NCBI GenBank assembly: GCA_027311185.1
Contig: DAICZK010000040.1
Location: 1 to 11,292 of the forward strand
Source of the DNA: Sulfuriferula sp.
Lineage (GTDB): Bacteria > Pseudomonadota > Gammaproteobacteria > Burkholderiales > Sulfuriferulaceae
Direction of reading: 5' to 3'
DNA: 11,292 nt
A program made the position numbers and the translations under genes. Positions 1 through 5,590 of the stretch are shown piece by piece. The notes under the pieces are model-generated. The model worked only from the letters and a program-made list of their open reading frames with translations. It ran no database searches and was not told the DNA's origin. Each line of letters starts with the position of its first letter. Positions within the stretch are counted from its first letter, which is position 1.

Positions 1-209
1 AGATAACGCCATGTCTGGGCGTTCTGCAATCGCTCAAACAGTATTTTATCAATATCTTGCGATACGGTAGTTGCTTGAGCGCGTAAGCTTTGTTCGATTT
101 GTTCGCGCATTGCATTGCTGGCAATGTGAAAAGCCAAATAGGTAAGCAGTATCGAAGGCAGTAAGCTGGCAAGTAAAAATGCAAGCAAAAGTGTTTTGCG
201 TATGGTCAA
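1..209 (-). CDS. N-terminal part of a membrane-anchored sensor/signalling protein (cut by the window edge)
   Basis: About 69 N-terminal residues are visible. They start at a TTG codon (207-209) with MTIRKT, followed by one strong hydrophobic segment (about residues 6-28, rich in L, A, I) and then a helical, charged stretch (REQIEQSLRAQ, VSQDIDKILFERLQNA). One membrane helix followed by a periplasmic sensor helix is the usual beginning of histidine kinases, diguanylate cyclases and similar receptors; the catalytic part lies outside the window. In this frame a stop (228-230) lies just upstream, so TTG is the only usable start. That TTG sits inside the 8-bp target duplication of the adjacent insertion element, so the gene has been cut from its original upstream region. 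No good ribosome binding site is seen in either arrangement. The divergent porin and PstS-like genes suggest it once sensed the same ligand they handle; that is inference. Confidence 0.6.
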   Translation of the reverse strand, partial: MTIRKTLLLAFLLASLLPSILLTYLAFHIASNAMREQIEQSLRAQATTVSQDIDKILFERLQNAQTWRY

Positions 210-211
210 AG
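204..211. repeat. Left 8-bp target site duplication of the IS1595-type element
   Basis: GGTCAAAG abuts the left inverted repeat. It matches GCTCAAAG at the right end in 7 of 8 positions; the one mismatch implies mutation since insertion. It contains the TTG start codon (207-209, minus strand) of the sensor gene. Confidence 0.75.
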
Positions 212-1022
212 CGGGCTTATCCGGTTGTCACATACTCCCACTACCGGTAGTATGTTGAGTAATCGAATTAACTTGGGGTTATTGTGGCAATCGATGTGCT
301 TTAGCGAGGCAATTTGCCGTTTCCTCGCTCGCTGCCGGAGTTTCAGCGCCTGATTCCGGATGAAGCAGCGTGCGCGGCCTATCTTGAACATGCTCGCTGG
401 AGCAATGGGTTCGTCTGTCCTCGTTGCGGCACATCCGGAGAGCCTTACCGCATCTCTACACATCCAAGCGTTCTCCGTTGCCGGAAGTGCCATTGCGATA
501 CGAGCCTTACCGCTGGCAATGTCGTTGGGGCGCGACAGCGTAAGCGTGGTAGCAGTCTCAATAAACGGAAGACGGGCCGCTATGGCGGTCGCTTTCGGCT
601 TGCCGTGGTCCCAGATCGAAGCGCCAAGTCGTTGGGCGGTTTCATCGAAAACACCGTGGCACCCAGCACAACGATTATCACCGACGACTGGAGCAGCTAC
701 GGCGGTCTTTCCAAGCAAAACTATCTTCACACCGCCGTCACGGAAAGGGGCGTTGCGCAAGTCGCTGAAACCTTCCTGCCCATCATTCATCTTGTCTTCT
801 CCAACCTCAAAACTTGGCTGCGTGGTACTCACCATGGTGTCAGCCCGCAGCATCTACAGGTGTATCTCAACGAATTCGCCTTTCGCTTCTATCCATGCAA
901 CGCGTTTCGTTCCTAGTTCGGCATCGCTGGTGATGTCACCGCACAAACCTATACCGAGGTCTACTCCGCGAAATAAAAGACCACTACATCTAGCAGGTGT
1001 GTGTGACAACCAGATAAGCACG
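212..1022 (+). mobile_element. Degenerate IS1595-family (ISXO2-like) insertion sequence, 811 bp
   Basis: The ends form imperfect terminal inverted repeats (212-238 against 996-1022, 23 of 27 matching, shared core GCTTATC-GGTTGTCACA). They are flanked by a near-perfect 8-bp direct repeat, GGTCAAAG at 204-211 and GCTCAAAG at 1023-1030; 8-bp target duplications are typical of the IS1595 family. The single transposase frame inside is recognisably ISXO2-like but carries an internal deletion and a premature stop, so the element cannot move on its own. At about 0.8 kb it is shorter than the roughly 1 kb expected. The exact ends could differ by one to three bases. It separates the minus-strand sensor gene from its upstream region. 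Confidence 0.85.
314..976 (+). pseudogene. ISXO2-like (IS1595 family) transposase, internally deleted and prematurely stopped
   Basis: From a TTG start at 314 the frame encodes a typical family beginning (SLPEFQRLIPDEAACAAYLE), then an IS1595-type zinc ribbon with CPRCG and CRKC pairs followed by TSLTAGNV. It then jumps to GARQRKRG and on to the later catalytic region: RLAVVPDRSAKSL, ITDDWSSYGGL, HLVFSNLKTWLRGTHHGVS, YLNEFAFRF. The stretch that should carry the first catalytic aspartate (EVDE-type motif) and its surroundings, roughly 100 residues, is missing. Near the C-terminus about three residues (NRR in the usual FRFNRRFYP) are absent. An in-frame TAG at 914-916 splits FRS from FGIAGDVTAQTYTEVYSAK, which ends at the natural TAA (974-976). 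An active family member is about 300 residues or more; this frame gives 200 before the stop. The identity is secure from motifs; the protein should be inactive. Confidence 0.88.
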
Positions 1023-1030
1023 GCTCAAAG
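1023..1030. repeat. Right 8-bp target site duplication of the IS1595-type element
   Basis: GCTCAAAG directly follows the right inverted repeat and pairs with GGTCAAAG at 204-211. The short stretch from here to 1053 is the original upstream sequence of the minus-strand sensor gene. Confidence 0.75.
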
Positions 1031-1053
1031 GATGGCATTGGCCGATGTGTGTC

Positions 1054-1324
1054 CTAGGAGCCTGTCTGACTTAATTCGTCCCGCGCCGGACTGCTGCGGG
1101 GTGCAGTGCAAGGCGCGGGACGCGCCGTTGTGCCGTTCACAACCAGCGGCTCGCAACGCCGCAATGTGCCCCCTAGCCGTCCGGCCCTCCGGGTTGTGAC
1201 CGGAAAACGCGTCTGCGGCGTTGCAAAGCTTGCGAATAGAATAACTATTCGCAAGCTTTGCGCCTTGCAGCCATCGTTTTCCGGTCGCAAGACGCACGGC
1301 GAATTAAATCAGACAGGCTCCTAG
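1054..1324. mobile_element. MITE-like element with 25-bp terminal inverted repeats and nested hairpins
   Basis: The first 25 bases (1054-1078, beginning CTAGGAGCCTGTCTGA) and the last 25 (1300-1324) are inverted copies matching at 24 of 25 positions. If the outer CTAG at each end is a 4-bp target duplication, the mobile unit is 1058-1320 (263 bp) with ends GAGCCTGTCTGA; a CTAG/CTAR duplication would suit the IS5 family. The inside is almost all fold-back: an 11-bp perfect arm pair (1077-1087/1112-1122), a 12-bp pair (1198-1209/1275-1286) and, nested inside it, a 17-bp perfect pair (1223-1239/1245-1261). No transposase is encoded; the short open frames on both strands are best read as by-products of the palindromes. 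It would move only with a transposase supplied elsewhere. Confidence 0.75.
1223..1261. repeat. Perfect 17-bp inverted repeat (hairpin, 5-base loop) at the core of the MITE-like element
   Basis: GCAAAGCTTGCGAATAG (1223-1239) is the exact reverse complement of 1245-1261, with loop AATAA. It lies inside the outer arms GACCGGAAAACG (1198-1209) and CGTTTTCCGGTC (1275-1286). There is no T-run, so it does not look like a classical terminator, although a transcript crossing it would fold strongly. Confidence 0.8.
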
Positions 1325-1377
1325 ATGTAAATTATCGCAGAATTATGCGTGAAATTTTAGCGATAATCTCATTACAT
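1325..1377. promoter_or_regulatory. Two-part dyad, possible operator of the divergent sensor/porin control region
   Basis: Two inverted pairs share a centre region: ATGTAA (1325-1330) with TTACAT (1372-1377), and ATTATCGC (1331-1338) with GCGATAAT (1360-1367). The arms are perfect but the second half has a 4-base insert between its elements. It sits 70-120 bases upstream of the porin start, in the AT-rich remnant of the original divergent intergenic region right beside the MITE end. It could bind a regulator or fold as a transcript leader; no known box is recognised. Confidence 0.4.
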
Positions 1378-1446
1378 TTCATAAATTGTTGAGTTGAATA
1401 TTTTACTTGTGTGGCACAATACCATTTTTTTTACAACATCACTGCC

Positions 1447-2505
1447 GTGATCTCATTAAGAAAGTGGATTTATACATTGATTTTGTTTTCTGCCGCGCCG
1501 CATTTTGCATGGTCAGACGATGTGACCAATACAACCGTGAGCAGTGAGAATGAATATTGGCCCGGTAGTGGATTGGAAATACCGGGAACGGGTTTTAAAA
1601 TTGGAGGTTATGCTACCGTAGGAAACAGAGCAGATTTAAGCCAACCACAGTCACGCGAGTTTGGATTGAACGATTTCAGTTTATTGATGCACTGGGAAGG
1701 CGAAGGGAAATTAAGGTTTTTTTCCGAGCTTGATTTTCAGCAATTACTGACGCTGGATCAAGGCAGCAATATTACTCAGCACGCATCTGTGGATCTTGAG
1801 CGCTTATACGCTGATTACATGTATTCGGATAAATTGAATTTTCGCGCAGGCAAATTTCTGACGCCCATTGGACGATGGAATGTGATTCATGCCTCACCTT
1901 TGGAATGGACGACTTCACGTCCATTGATAACAGAGTATATGTTTCCTACCAATGTAACAGGTGGCATGGTGTTTGGTACGGTGCCGGCATTGGGTAAAGA
2001 AGTAGATTATAGTGGCTATGCATCCAGTCAGACGGATTGGGGAACCGCGCCTAATGTTGAACCGTTTAATGATGCGCGCGGCATGCATGCCATCATTTCG
2101 GTCAATGACGACTCCGAGTTGGGCGTTTCTTTTGCTGAATTTGATCAGCAAAACACTACGTTCGAACCACATAAAGAATTGTTGGGACTGGATTACTACT
2201 GGTCGCGCAATGGATATGAAATTAGTGCGGAATTGGCGTATCGCTCCTCTGGTTTAGGCGGTTTATATAATGAGAGCGGGCTATATGTTCAAGGAGTTAT
2301 CCCTCTTTCCAACCGTTGGTATGCCATCAGCCGCTATGAATATTATGACAGACCCGTCTTACAAGCAAGTGTTAACCTATTCTTGGCCGGTGTCGCATTT
2401 CGGTTAACACCCGGCACATTGTTGAAAGCTGAAGTCAGTCACGCAACACAAAATCAACCATGGGTGACGGATGGATTTTTAACGTCAATTGCGCTTTTGT
2501 TCTAA
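1447..2505 (+). CDS. Outer-membrane beta-barrel porin-like protein
   Basis: The product has a signal peptide (MISLRKWIYTLILF then SAAPHFAWS before DD). The mature part is rich in alternating aromatic and polar residues (LRFFSELDFQQ, LNFRAGKFLTPIGRWN, SRYEYYDRP, GVAFRLTPGTLLKAEVSH) and ends in a phenylalanine (SIALLF), the outer-membrane assembly signature. The GYA/GKFLTPIGRWN layout resembles phosphate-selective (OprO/OprP-like) and related barrels; substrate specificity cannot be read. At about 352 residues it fits a 16-strand porin. The GTG at 1447 is chosen because it gives a standard signal peptide; a GTG at 1411 would add 12 residues before it. Neither has a good Shine-Dalgarno sequence. 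It overlaps the next gene by one base, so porin and binding protein are very likely one operon delivering a ligand to the periplasm. Confidence 0.75.
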   Translation: MISLRKWIYTLILFSAAPHFAWSDDVTNTTVSSENEYWPGSGLEIPGTGFKIGGYATVGNRADLSQPQSREFGLNDFSLLMHWEGEGKLRFFSELDFQQLLTLDQGSNITQHASVDLERLYADYMYSDKLNFRAGKFLTPIGRWNVIHASPLEWTTSRPLITEYMFPTNVTGGMVFGTVPALGKEVDYSGYASSQTDWGTAPNVEPFNDARGMHAIISVNDDSELGVSFAEFDQQNTTFEPHKELLGLDYYWSRNGYEISAELAYRSSGLGGLYNESGLYVQGVIPLSNRWYAISRYEYYDRPVLQASVNLFLAGVAFRLTPGTLLKAEVSHATQNQPWVTDGFLTSIALLF

Positions 2506-2984
2506 TGTTGCGAATTTATACTGTGCAGAGCTGTCTATTAGCCAGCTTGATGATATGTCCATTAATCTCCTGGGCAACCGATGAGCCTATTGCGGTGGTG
2601 GCTTACGCTGGACATACCAATGAATTAAAAAAAGAAGATTTAGTGCGCATTTTCAAACGTAAAAAACTATTTTGGCAAGACGGCAGTCGCATCCATGCAG
2701 TGAATTTGCCGGTCACAAATCCACTGCGTCTGGTTTTTTCTCAGGCGGTATTAGGCGCGACGCCTAACGAAATGGCGGCTTATTGGAACGATCAATATTT
2801 CCATGGTATTTCACCCACTTTCGTATTGTCCTCGGAAGAGGCCGTGATGCGATTTGTAGCCGACACGCCGGGCGCAATAGGCTATGTATCGCTGTGCAAC
2901 ATTCATACAAAAATCGATGTGCTATTGTGGGTGGGTGCTGGTCATGTGTTAGACAGTGCGCCGGATTACGACTGCCATAAATAA
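2505..2984 (+). CDS. Small periplasmic PstS-like substrate-binding protein
   Basis: The ATG lies in TAATG, sharing one base with the porin stop, so translation is probably coupled. The 159-residue product has a signal peptide (MLRIYTVQSCLLASLMICPLISWA) and then one compact domain. This has the PstS-like fold's typical spelling: IAVVAYAGHTNELKKEDLVRIFKRKKLFWQDG near the start and AVMRFVADTPGAIGYVS near the end. Such short proteins (about 150 residues) of the phosphate-binding-protein-like group lack the second lobe of full PstS and are often found beside porins and membrane sensors rather than ABC permeases. No permease or ATPase is present here. A plausible role, by inference, is presenting a ligand (phosphate or another oxyanion) to the divergent sensor. 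Confidence 0.72.
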   Translation: MLRIYTVQSCLLASLMICPLISWATDEPIAVVAYAGHTNELKKEDLVRIFKRKKLFWQDGSRIHAVNLPVTNPLRLVFSQAVLGATPNEMAAYWNDQYFHGISPTFVLSSEEAVMRFVADTPGAIGYVSLCNIHTKIDVLLWVGAGHVLDSAPDYDCHK

Positions 2985-3067
2985 GATGGCTTGCCGCCAG
3001 CCCTATACTGCAAATTTCGTATGCACACATTGCAGATCTACTTATTTTTGCAGGATTAATGCCGGAG

Positions 3068-3086
3068 ATGCAAAAGCATATTGCAT
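3068..3086. promoter_or_regulatory. Dyad ATGCAA-N7-TTGCAT, possible activator site for the sigma-54 promoter
   Basis: A perfect 6-bp inverted repeat (3068-3073 and 3081-3086) centred about 80 bases before the predicted transcription start. The position and symmetry suit an enhancer-binding activator of sigma-54 RNA polymerase. The cognate regulator is unknown. Confidence 0.4.
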
Positions 3087-3087
3087 T

Positions 3088-3100
3088 TAATACATTGATT
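3088..3100 (-). promoter_or_regulatory. Consensus IHF binding site
   Basis: The minus strand reads AATCAATGTATTA, matching the IHF consensus WATCAANNNNTTR at every defined position. It lies between the dyad (3068-3086) and the -24/-12 promoter, the usual place for a DNA bend that brings an activator to sigma-54 polymerase. Confidence 0.5.
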
Positions 3101-3129
3101 TATATTGAATAAATATTAAAATTTCAATC

Positions 3130-3145
3130 TGGCATGCTGTTTGCA
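3130..3145 (+). promoter_or_regulatory. Sigma-54 (RpoN) -24/-12 promoter
   Basis: TGGCAT-GCTGT-TTGCA matches the consensus TGGCAC-N5-TTGCA with a single change. GG (3131-3132) and GC (3143-3144) have the obligatory 12-base register. Transcription would begin near 3156, about 29 bases before the ATG at 3185. It is the best promoter match in the window, and it now drives a chimeric gene fragment. Confidence 0.7.
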
Positions 3146-3184
3146 TTGTAGTAAAGCATTAATAGTGTTTTTACCAATACAGAC

Positions 3185-3433
3185 ATGGATTCTTTGGCAC
3201 AACCCCCTCAAAATGCTTCATTAATTTTACGTGAAGATGCGCCTGCCGAGCGAGCAGAAATCGAATGTCTTATCCGGCAATGTTTTGCCACGCAACATTT
3301 GACAAGCATTACGCGCTTCATGCCGCGCATGTTGAGCCTTCATGCCGGGAATGGCCACATCGCTAATTTTGGACGGGTATTTGTGTGCGCCGTTCTGACG
3401 CACAAGGAATACGACAAAGGAGATTTGAAATGA
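3185..3433 (+). pseudogene. Chimera: N-terminus of a thermostable-hemolysin-like protein fused to the HigB toxin C-terminus
   Basis: The 82-codon frame from ATG 3185 begins like the thermostable hemolysin family (RAEIECLIRQCFATQH, SITRFMPRMLSLHAGNGHI); that family is about 200 residues or more, so only the first third is left. From about residue 62 the text changes to GRVFVCAVLTHKEYDKGDLK, the standard end of HigB-type RelE-superfamily toxins (RVF..VLTHxEYDKG). The HigB part (about 20 residues) lacks the first 70 or so, including most of the RNase fold. The junction, near 3366-3372, is in frame, as after a deletion between two once separate genes. The stop overlaps the higA start as ATGA, preserving the native higB-higA junction. 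A sigma-54 promoter lies upstream, probably that of the hemolysin-like gene. No function is expected. Confidence 0.65.
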
Positions 3434-3732
3434 ATGCACGCTTGGACGTCACTTTTGCAAATTGGGGTTATATCACCCCCTTGTTAACGCCACCCACAAC
3501 AGAAACCGAATATCTGGCTTTGGTTGAGTCGCTTGATGCGGTGCTGGAGGCTGGCGGTGCTGATGAATCACATCCTTTGGCAGGATTGGCGGCCATGCTT
3601 GGAGATTTGATCGCTGCCTATGAGCAGGCACATCATCCGAAGCCATCCGCCATGAGTGGCGTTGATGGTTTGCTCCAAGCGTGTTTCTTGGCGGCCAGCT
3701 TTGGCGTGCCGTGGATGCTGCTGGCAGGGTAG
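3430..3732 (+). pseudogene. higA: Truncated HigA antitoxin (N-terminal domain only)
   Basis: The frame starts at ATG 3430, overlapping the upstream toxin-remnant stop by four bases, with a good ribosome binding site AGGAG (3418-3422). Residues 1 to about 78 follow the HigA antitoxin N-terminal pattern (FANWGYITPLLTPPTTETEYLALVE, SLDAVLEAGG, HPLAGLAAMLGDLIAAYEQAHHP, SGVDGL). An intact HigA of this type is about 130-140 residues, with a C-terminal helix-turn-helix beginning near LRFLMEEHGL..SDL. Here the text after GVDGLL turns into unrelated LQACFLAASFGVPWMLLAG and stops at residue 100. The neutralising N-terminal part may still be made, but the DNA-binding domain that would autoregulate the operon is gone, and the toxin it should neutralise survives only as a tail. 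Confidence 0.68.
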
Positions 3733-3890
3733 TCAACGACTTCCGCTGTCTGCATAGTTGTAACAGCGCGCGTTTGAAACCGCCCATCGTCGATACCGTA
3801 CGTGAACCTCTGCTGGTACTGGATGAAGGTTTCAAACTAGTCTCCGCCAGCCTTGTGCATGAACTTCAGGTTAGTTGGCTGTATGAATAA
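3681..3890 (+). pseudogene. Fragment containing a PAS-domain beginning (signalling protein remnant)
   Basis: This frame overlaps the end of the HigA fragment in another phase. Its middle, IVDTVREPLLVLDEGFKLVSAS, is the characteristic first strand of PAS domains in hybrid kinases and chemotaxis-type signalling proteins. The rest of the PAS domain and any catalytic part are absent and the frame ends at 3890. The preceding residues (GGQLWRAVDAAGRVVNDF) look faintly like the catalytic-core start of IS6-family transposases (LWRAVDxxGxVLD), but at 17 residues this is only a hint. There is no sign of an expression signal of its own. Confidence 0.45.
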
Positions 3891-3916
3891 CTACACCACG
3901 CCTTCACAAAATCTCC

Positions 3917-3940
3917 CTACGAAACAAACTACGAAACAAA
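3917..3940. repeat. Two perfect tandem copies of a 12-bp unit
   Basis: CTACGAAACAAA occurs at 3917-3928 and 3929-3940 in the gap between the gene-fragment mosaic and the end of the minus-strand nucleotidase gene. It is probably a small slippage duplication at the edge of the rearranged region. Confidence 0.7.
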
Positions 3941-3964
3941 ATTCTGCGCGATCATCACGCGAAT
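3934..3964 (-). terminator. Possible Rho-independent terminator of the nucleotidase gene
   Basis: Read on the minus strand, about 17 bases after the stop codon, ATTCGCG pairs with CGC(A)GAAT around a 9-base loop and is followed by a T-rich run (TTTTGTTT). The stem has one bulge and is short, so the call is tentative. Confidence 0.35.
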
Positions 3965-3980
3965 TTATGAAAAGATCGGG

Positions 3981-5435
3981 CTAAACGGCAATAACTGTAT
4001 TCCTTAATTCCGCCGTTACCGTACGATTTCCGGAAAAATAGCGTTTCAGCGCATCGATGGCCTGGATGCCGGTTTTATGCCGGTTACTGCCGTATTTTTT
4101 CGGAACGCCCTGCTCGCTGACAAAGGCTACCTTATAAATGGCGGCCTGATCCAGCCGCGAGCCTTCGGCAAAAAATTCTTGTATCCTGCTTCCCGCCGGA
4201 TTTTCCATTTTGAAACAAATAGTCACTCCCCGACAGCGTTTTACATAACCGCCCATTTGTTTGTAAGCATCTGGCGAAAATGTCATTTCTAAATTTTCTT
4301 CCATCATGGCCCATAATTCGGCACCGGTCATTTCCACAGTCTCCACAGTCGGATCGGTCGGAATGATATTCCATAAATCGTTTACAGTTACGGGGCCGGC
4401 CGGTATCGGAGCGCCGTATCGCCACCCGTTGGAAAAGGCGATTTCGGTTCCGGAAGCCTGGGCGACTGCATCGAGCAACAGATTATCCATCGTCGATTCG
4501 AGCATAGTATAACGATTCAGATCGGTCAGGGTTGCTCCCACCGTTTCATCGAGCATCGCCCGATATGGCGCATAAATGCCGTCCACCAGCGCTTGCATCG
4601 CTGGATCGGATTCGATGCTGTCATCCAATTTGACTAGCCGATGCTCGATTTGGGTGATTTTATTCTTGGTTAACGTCACATCGAGACGACCTATGAACGA
4701 AGCGTGACACCCCGACTGAATAATCGTGGCGCCGTTTATTGTCACAGGTTGATACATGCGATTATGGGTATGTCCGCTCAACAGGATATCGATACCGTCA
4801 ACTTCGTCGGCCAATTTGCAATCCTGGGGGAAACCCAGATGCGAGAGTACGATGATAAGCTCCACGTTATCTTGTTCGCGCAAGCGCTTGATATGCCTTG
4901 GCAACTCTTCTTTGCCCAGCGTAAAATACAAGCCCTCGCTGAATTGAGGCGGGAAATTTTTATCGATGATATAGGCGGCGATACCGATGATCCCCACTTT
5001 TATTCCACCTCGTTGTAACGTCAAAGTTGGCATAAACGGTGTTTCGTCGGTATCTTTACGATGACAGTTGCAGGCGAGTAACGGATAACACAGCTTGTTG
5101 GCAATTTCCTGCAGTTTGGCCGTGCCGAATACAAAATCCCAATGCACGGTCCATGCATCCAGCCCAAGTAAATTAAGCGGCTCAATAAACGCCGAACCCG
5201 CGGAGTACACAGCCGGATATGTCCCGTGGAGCGTATCACCGTTATCGAGCGCAATGACAGCAGTTGCGCCGCATTCCTCCCTTACCTGTTTAAAATAACC
5301 GCTCATGCGGGCATAACCGCCGATCCGCTCATGTCGTACCCCAAGCGCGTCCCAAAACATTTCCTGGTGTGTATCGAGATAACCGTGCGTATCGTTGATT
5401 TGTAAAATAGTCAGCTTCCTGGTGTCATTTTCCAT
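3981..5435 (-). CDS. 5'-nucleotidase / metallophosphatase family protein, apparently cytoplasmic
   Basis: The 484-residue protein has the two-domain layout of UshA-type 5'-nucleotidases. The calcineurin-like phosphatase domain (about 8-260) carries metal-ligand motifs NDTHGYL (D15, H17), LDNGDT (D64/D67), ACNCH (N123), [10 protein letters not shown] (H199) and SGHTHN (H222, H224). The 5'-nucleotidase C-terminal substrate domain (about 290-480) includes NGWRYGAP and [23 protein letters not shown]. Where UshA has GNHEFDYG it has TVHWDFVFG (H98), the form seen in SoxB (HWEFTYG) and its cytoplasmic relatives. There is no signal peptide ([18 protein letters not shown]), so it should act on intracellular nucleotides or similar phosphoesters. 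The ATG at 5435 has AGGA (5442-5445) six bases upstream. It is transcribed alone, against its neighbours. SoxB itself is unlikely: there is no sox gene nearby and no export signal. Confidence 0.82.
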   Translation of the reverse strand: MENDTRKLTILQINDTHGYLDTHQEMFWDALGVRHERIGGYARMSGYFKQVREECGATAVIALDNGDTLHGTYPAVYSAGSAFIEPLNLLGLDAWTVHWDFVFGTAKLQEIANKLCYPLLACNCHRKDTDETPFMPTLTLQRGGIKVGIIGIAAYIIDKNFPPQFSEGLYFTLGKEELPRHIKRLREQDNVELIIVLSHLGFPQDCKLADEVDGIDILLSGHTHNRMYQPVTINGATIIQSGCHASFIGRLDVTLTKNKITQIEHRLVKLDDSIESDPAMQALVDGIYAPYRAMLDETVGATLTDLNRYTMLESTMDNLLLDAVAQASGTEIAFSNGWRYGAPIPAGPVTVNDLWNIIPTDPTVETVEMTGAELWAMMEENLEMTFSPDAYKQMGGYVKRCRGVTICFKMENPAGSRIQEFFAEGSRLDQAAIYKVAFVSEQGVPKKYGSNRHKTGIQAIDALKRYFSGNRTVTAELRNTVIAV

Positions 5436-5533
5436 CGTTTATCCTTTCTGAAGCATTGCGAAACAACAAGTCGTTTGTCAGAACGATACCGTAATCGAAT
5501 GGGGCCAAGATATCATATTAAGGCATAGATTGT

Positions 5534-5562
5534 ATTATAAATTAATGACTTGCATTCGGTGT
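5534..5562 (-). promoter_or_regulatory. Possible sigma-70 promoter of the nucleotidase gene
   Basis: On the minus strand a perfect -10 hexamer TATAAT (5534-5539) lies about 100 bases before the start codon. The -35 region at the right distance (5557-5562, ACACCG) is poor, so an activator would be needed. A 9-bp direct repeat (5560-5568, 5582-5590) lies at and upstream of it. The remaining stretch from 5436 to 5900 shows no convincing gene. Confidence 0.3.
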
Positions 5563-5590
5563 AATGTGTATTTCCTATTGTTGTAATGTG
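5560..5590. repeat. 9-bp direct repeat TGTAATGTG spaced by 22 bp
   Basis: TGTAATGTG occurs at 5560-5568 and 5582-5590, two helical turns apart, just upstream of the possible nucleotidase promoter. This is the spacing expected for two regulator dimers on one DNA face. The copies only loosely resemble Pho-box half sites, and they point away from the nucleotidase gene. Confidence 0.35.

Noticed and set aside
240..251. 12-bp perfect palindrome ACTACCGGTAGT just inside the left IS end
   Set aside because: Likely a subterminal structural feature or chance; no matching copy at the right end, so not listed as a separate site.
206..853. Minus-strand open frame of 215 codons over the IS
   Set aside because: It is antisense to the recognisable transposase and only shadows its codons.
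360..1199. Long plus-strand open frame of 279 codons overlapping the IS
   Set aside because: It reads a different phase across the transposase, the right IS end and part of the MITE; its translation has no domain features and crosses both element boundaries.
1025..1324. Short open frames on both strands within the MITE-like element
   Set aside because: The element is GC-rich and palindromic, so mirrored frames stay open by symmetry; they have no start signals or recognisable domains.
1412..1427. TGGCAC like a sigma-54 -24 box before the porin gene
   Set aside because: The -12 position reads CATTT instead of TTGCA, so the essential GC is missing.
3008..3035. CTGCAA/TTGCAG inverted pair after the PstS-like gene
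   Set aside because: Six-base arms with a 16-base loop and no T-run; too weak for a terminator call.
3981..5435. Identification of the metallophosphatase as SoxB
   Set aside because: It shares the HW motif spelling but lacks an export signal and any sox neighbours.
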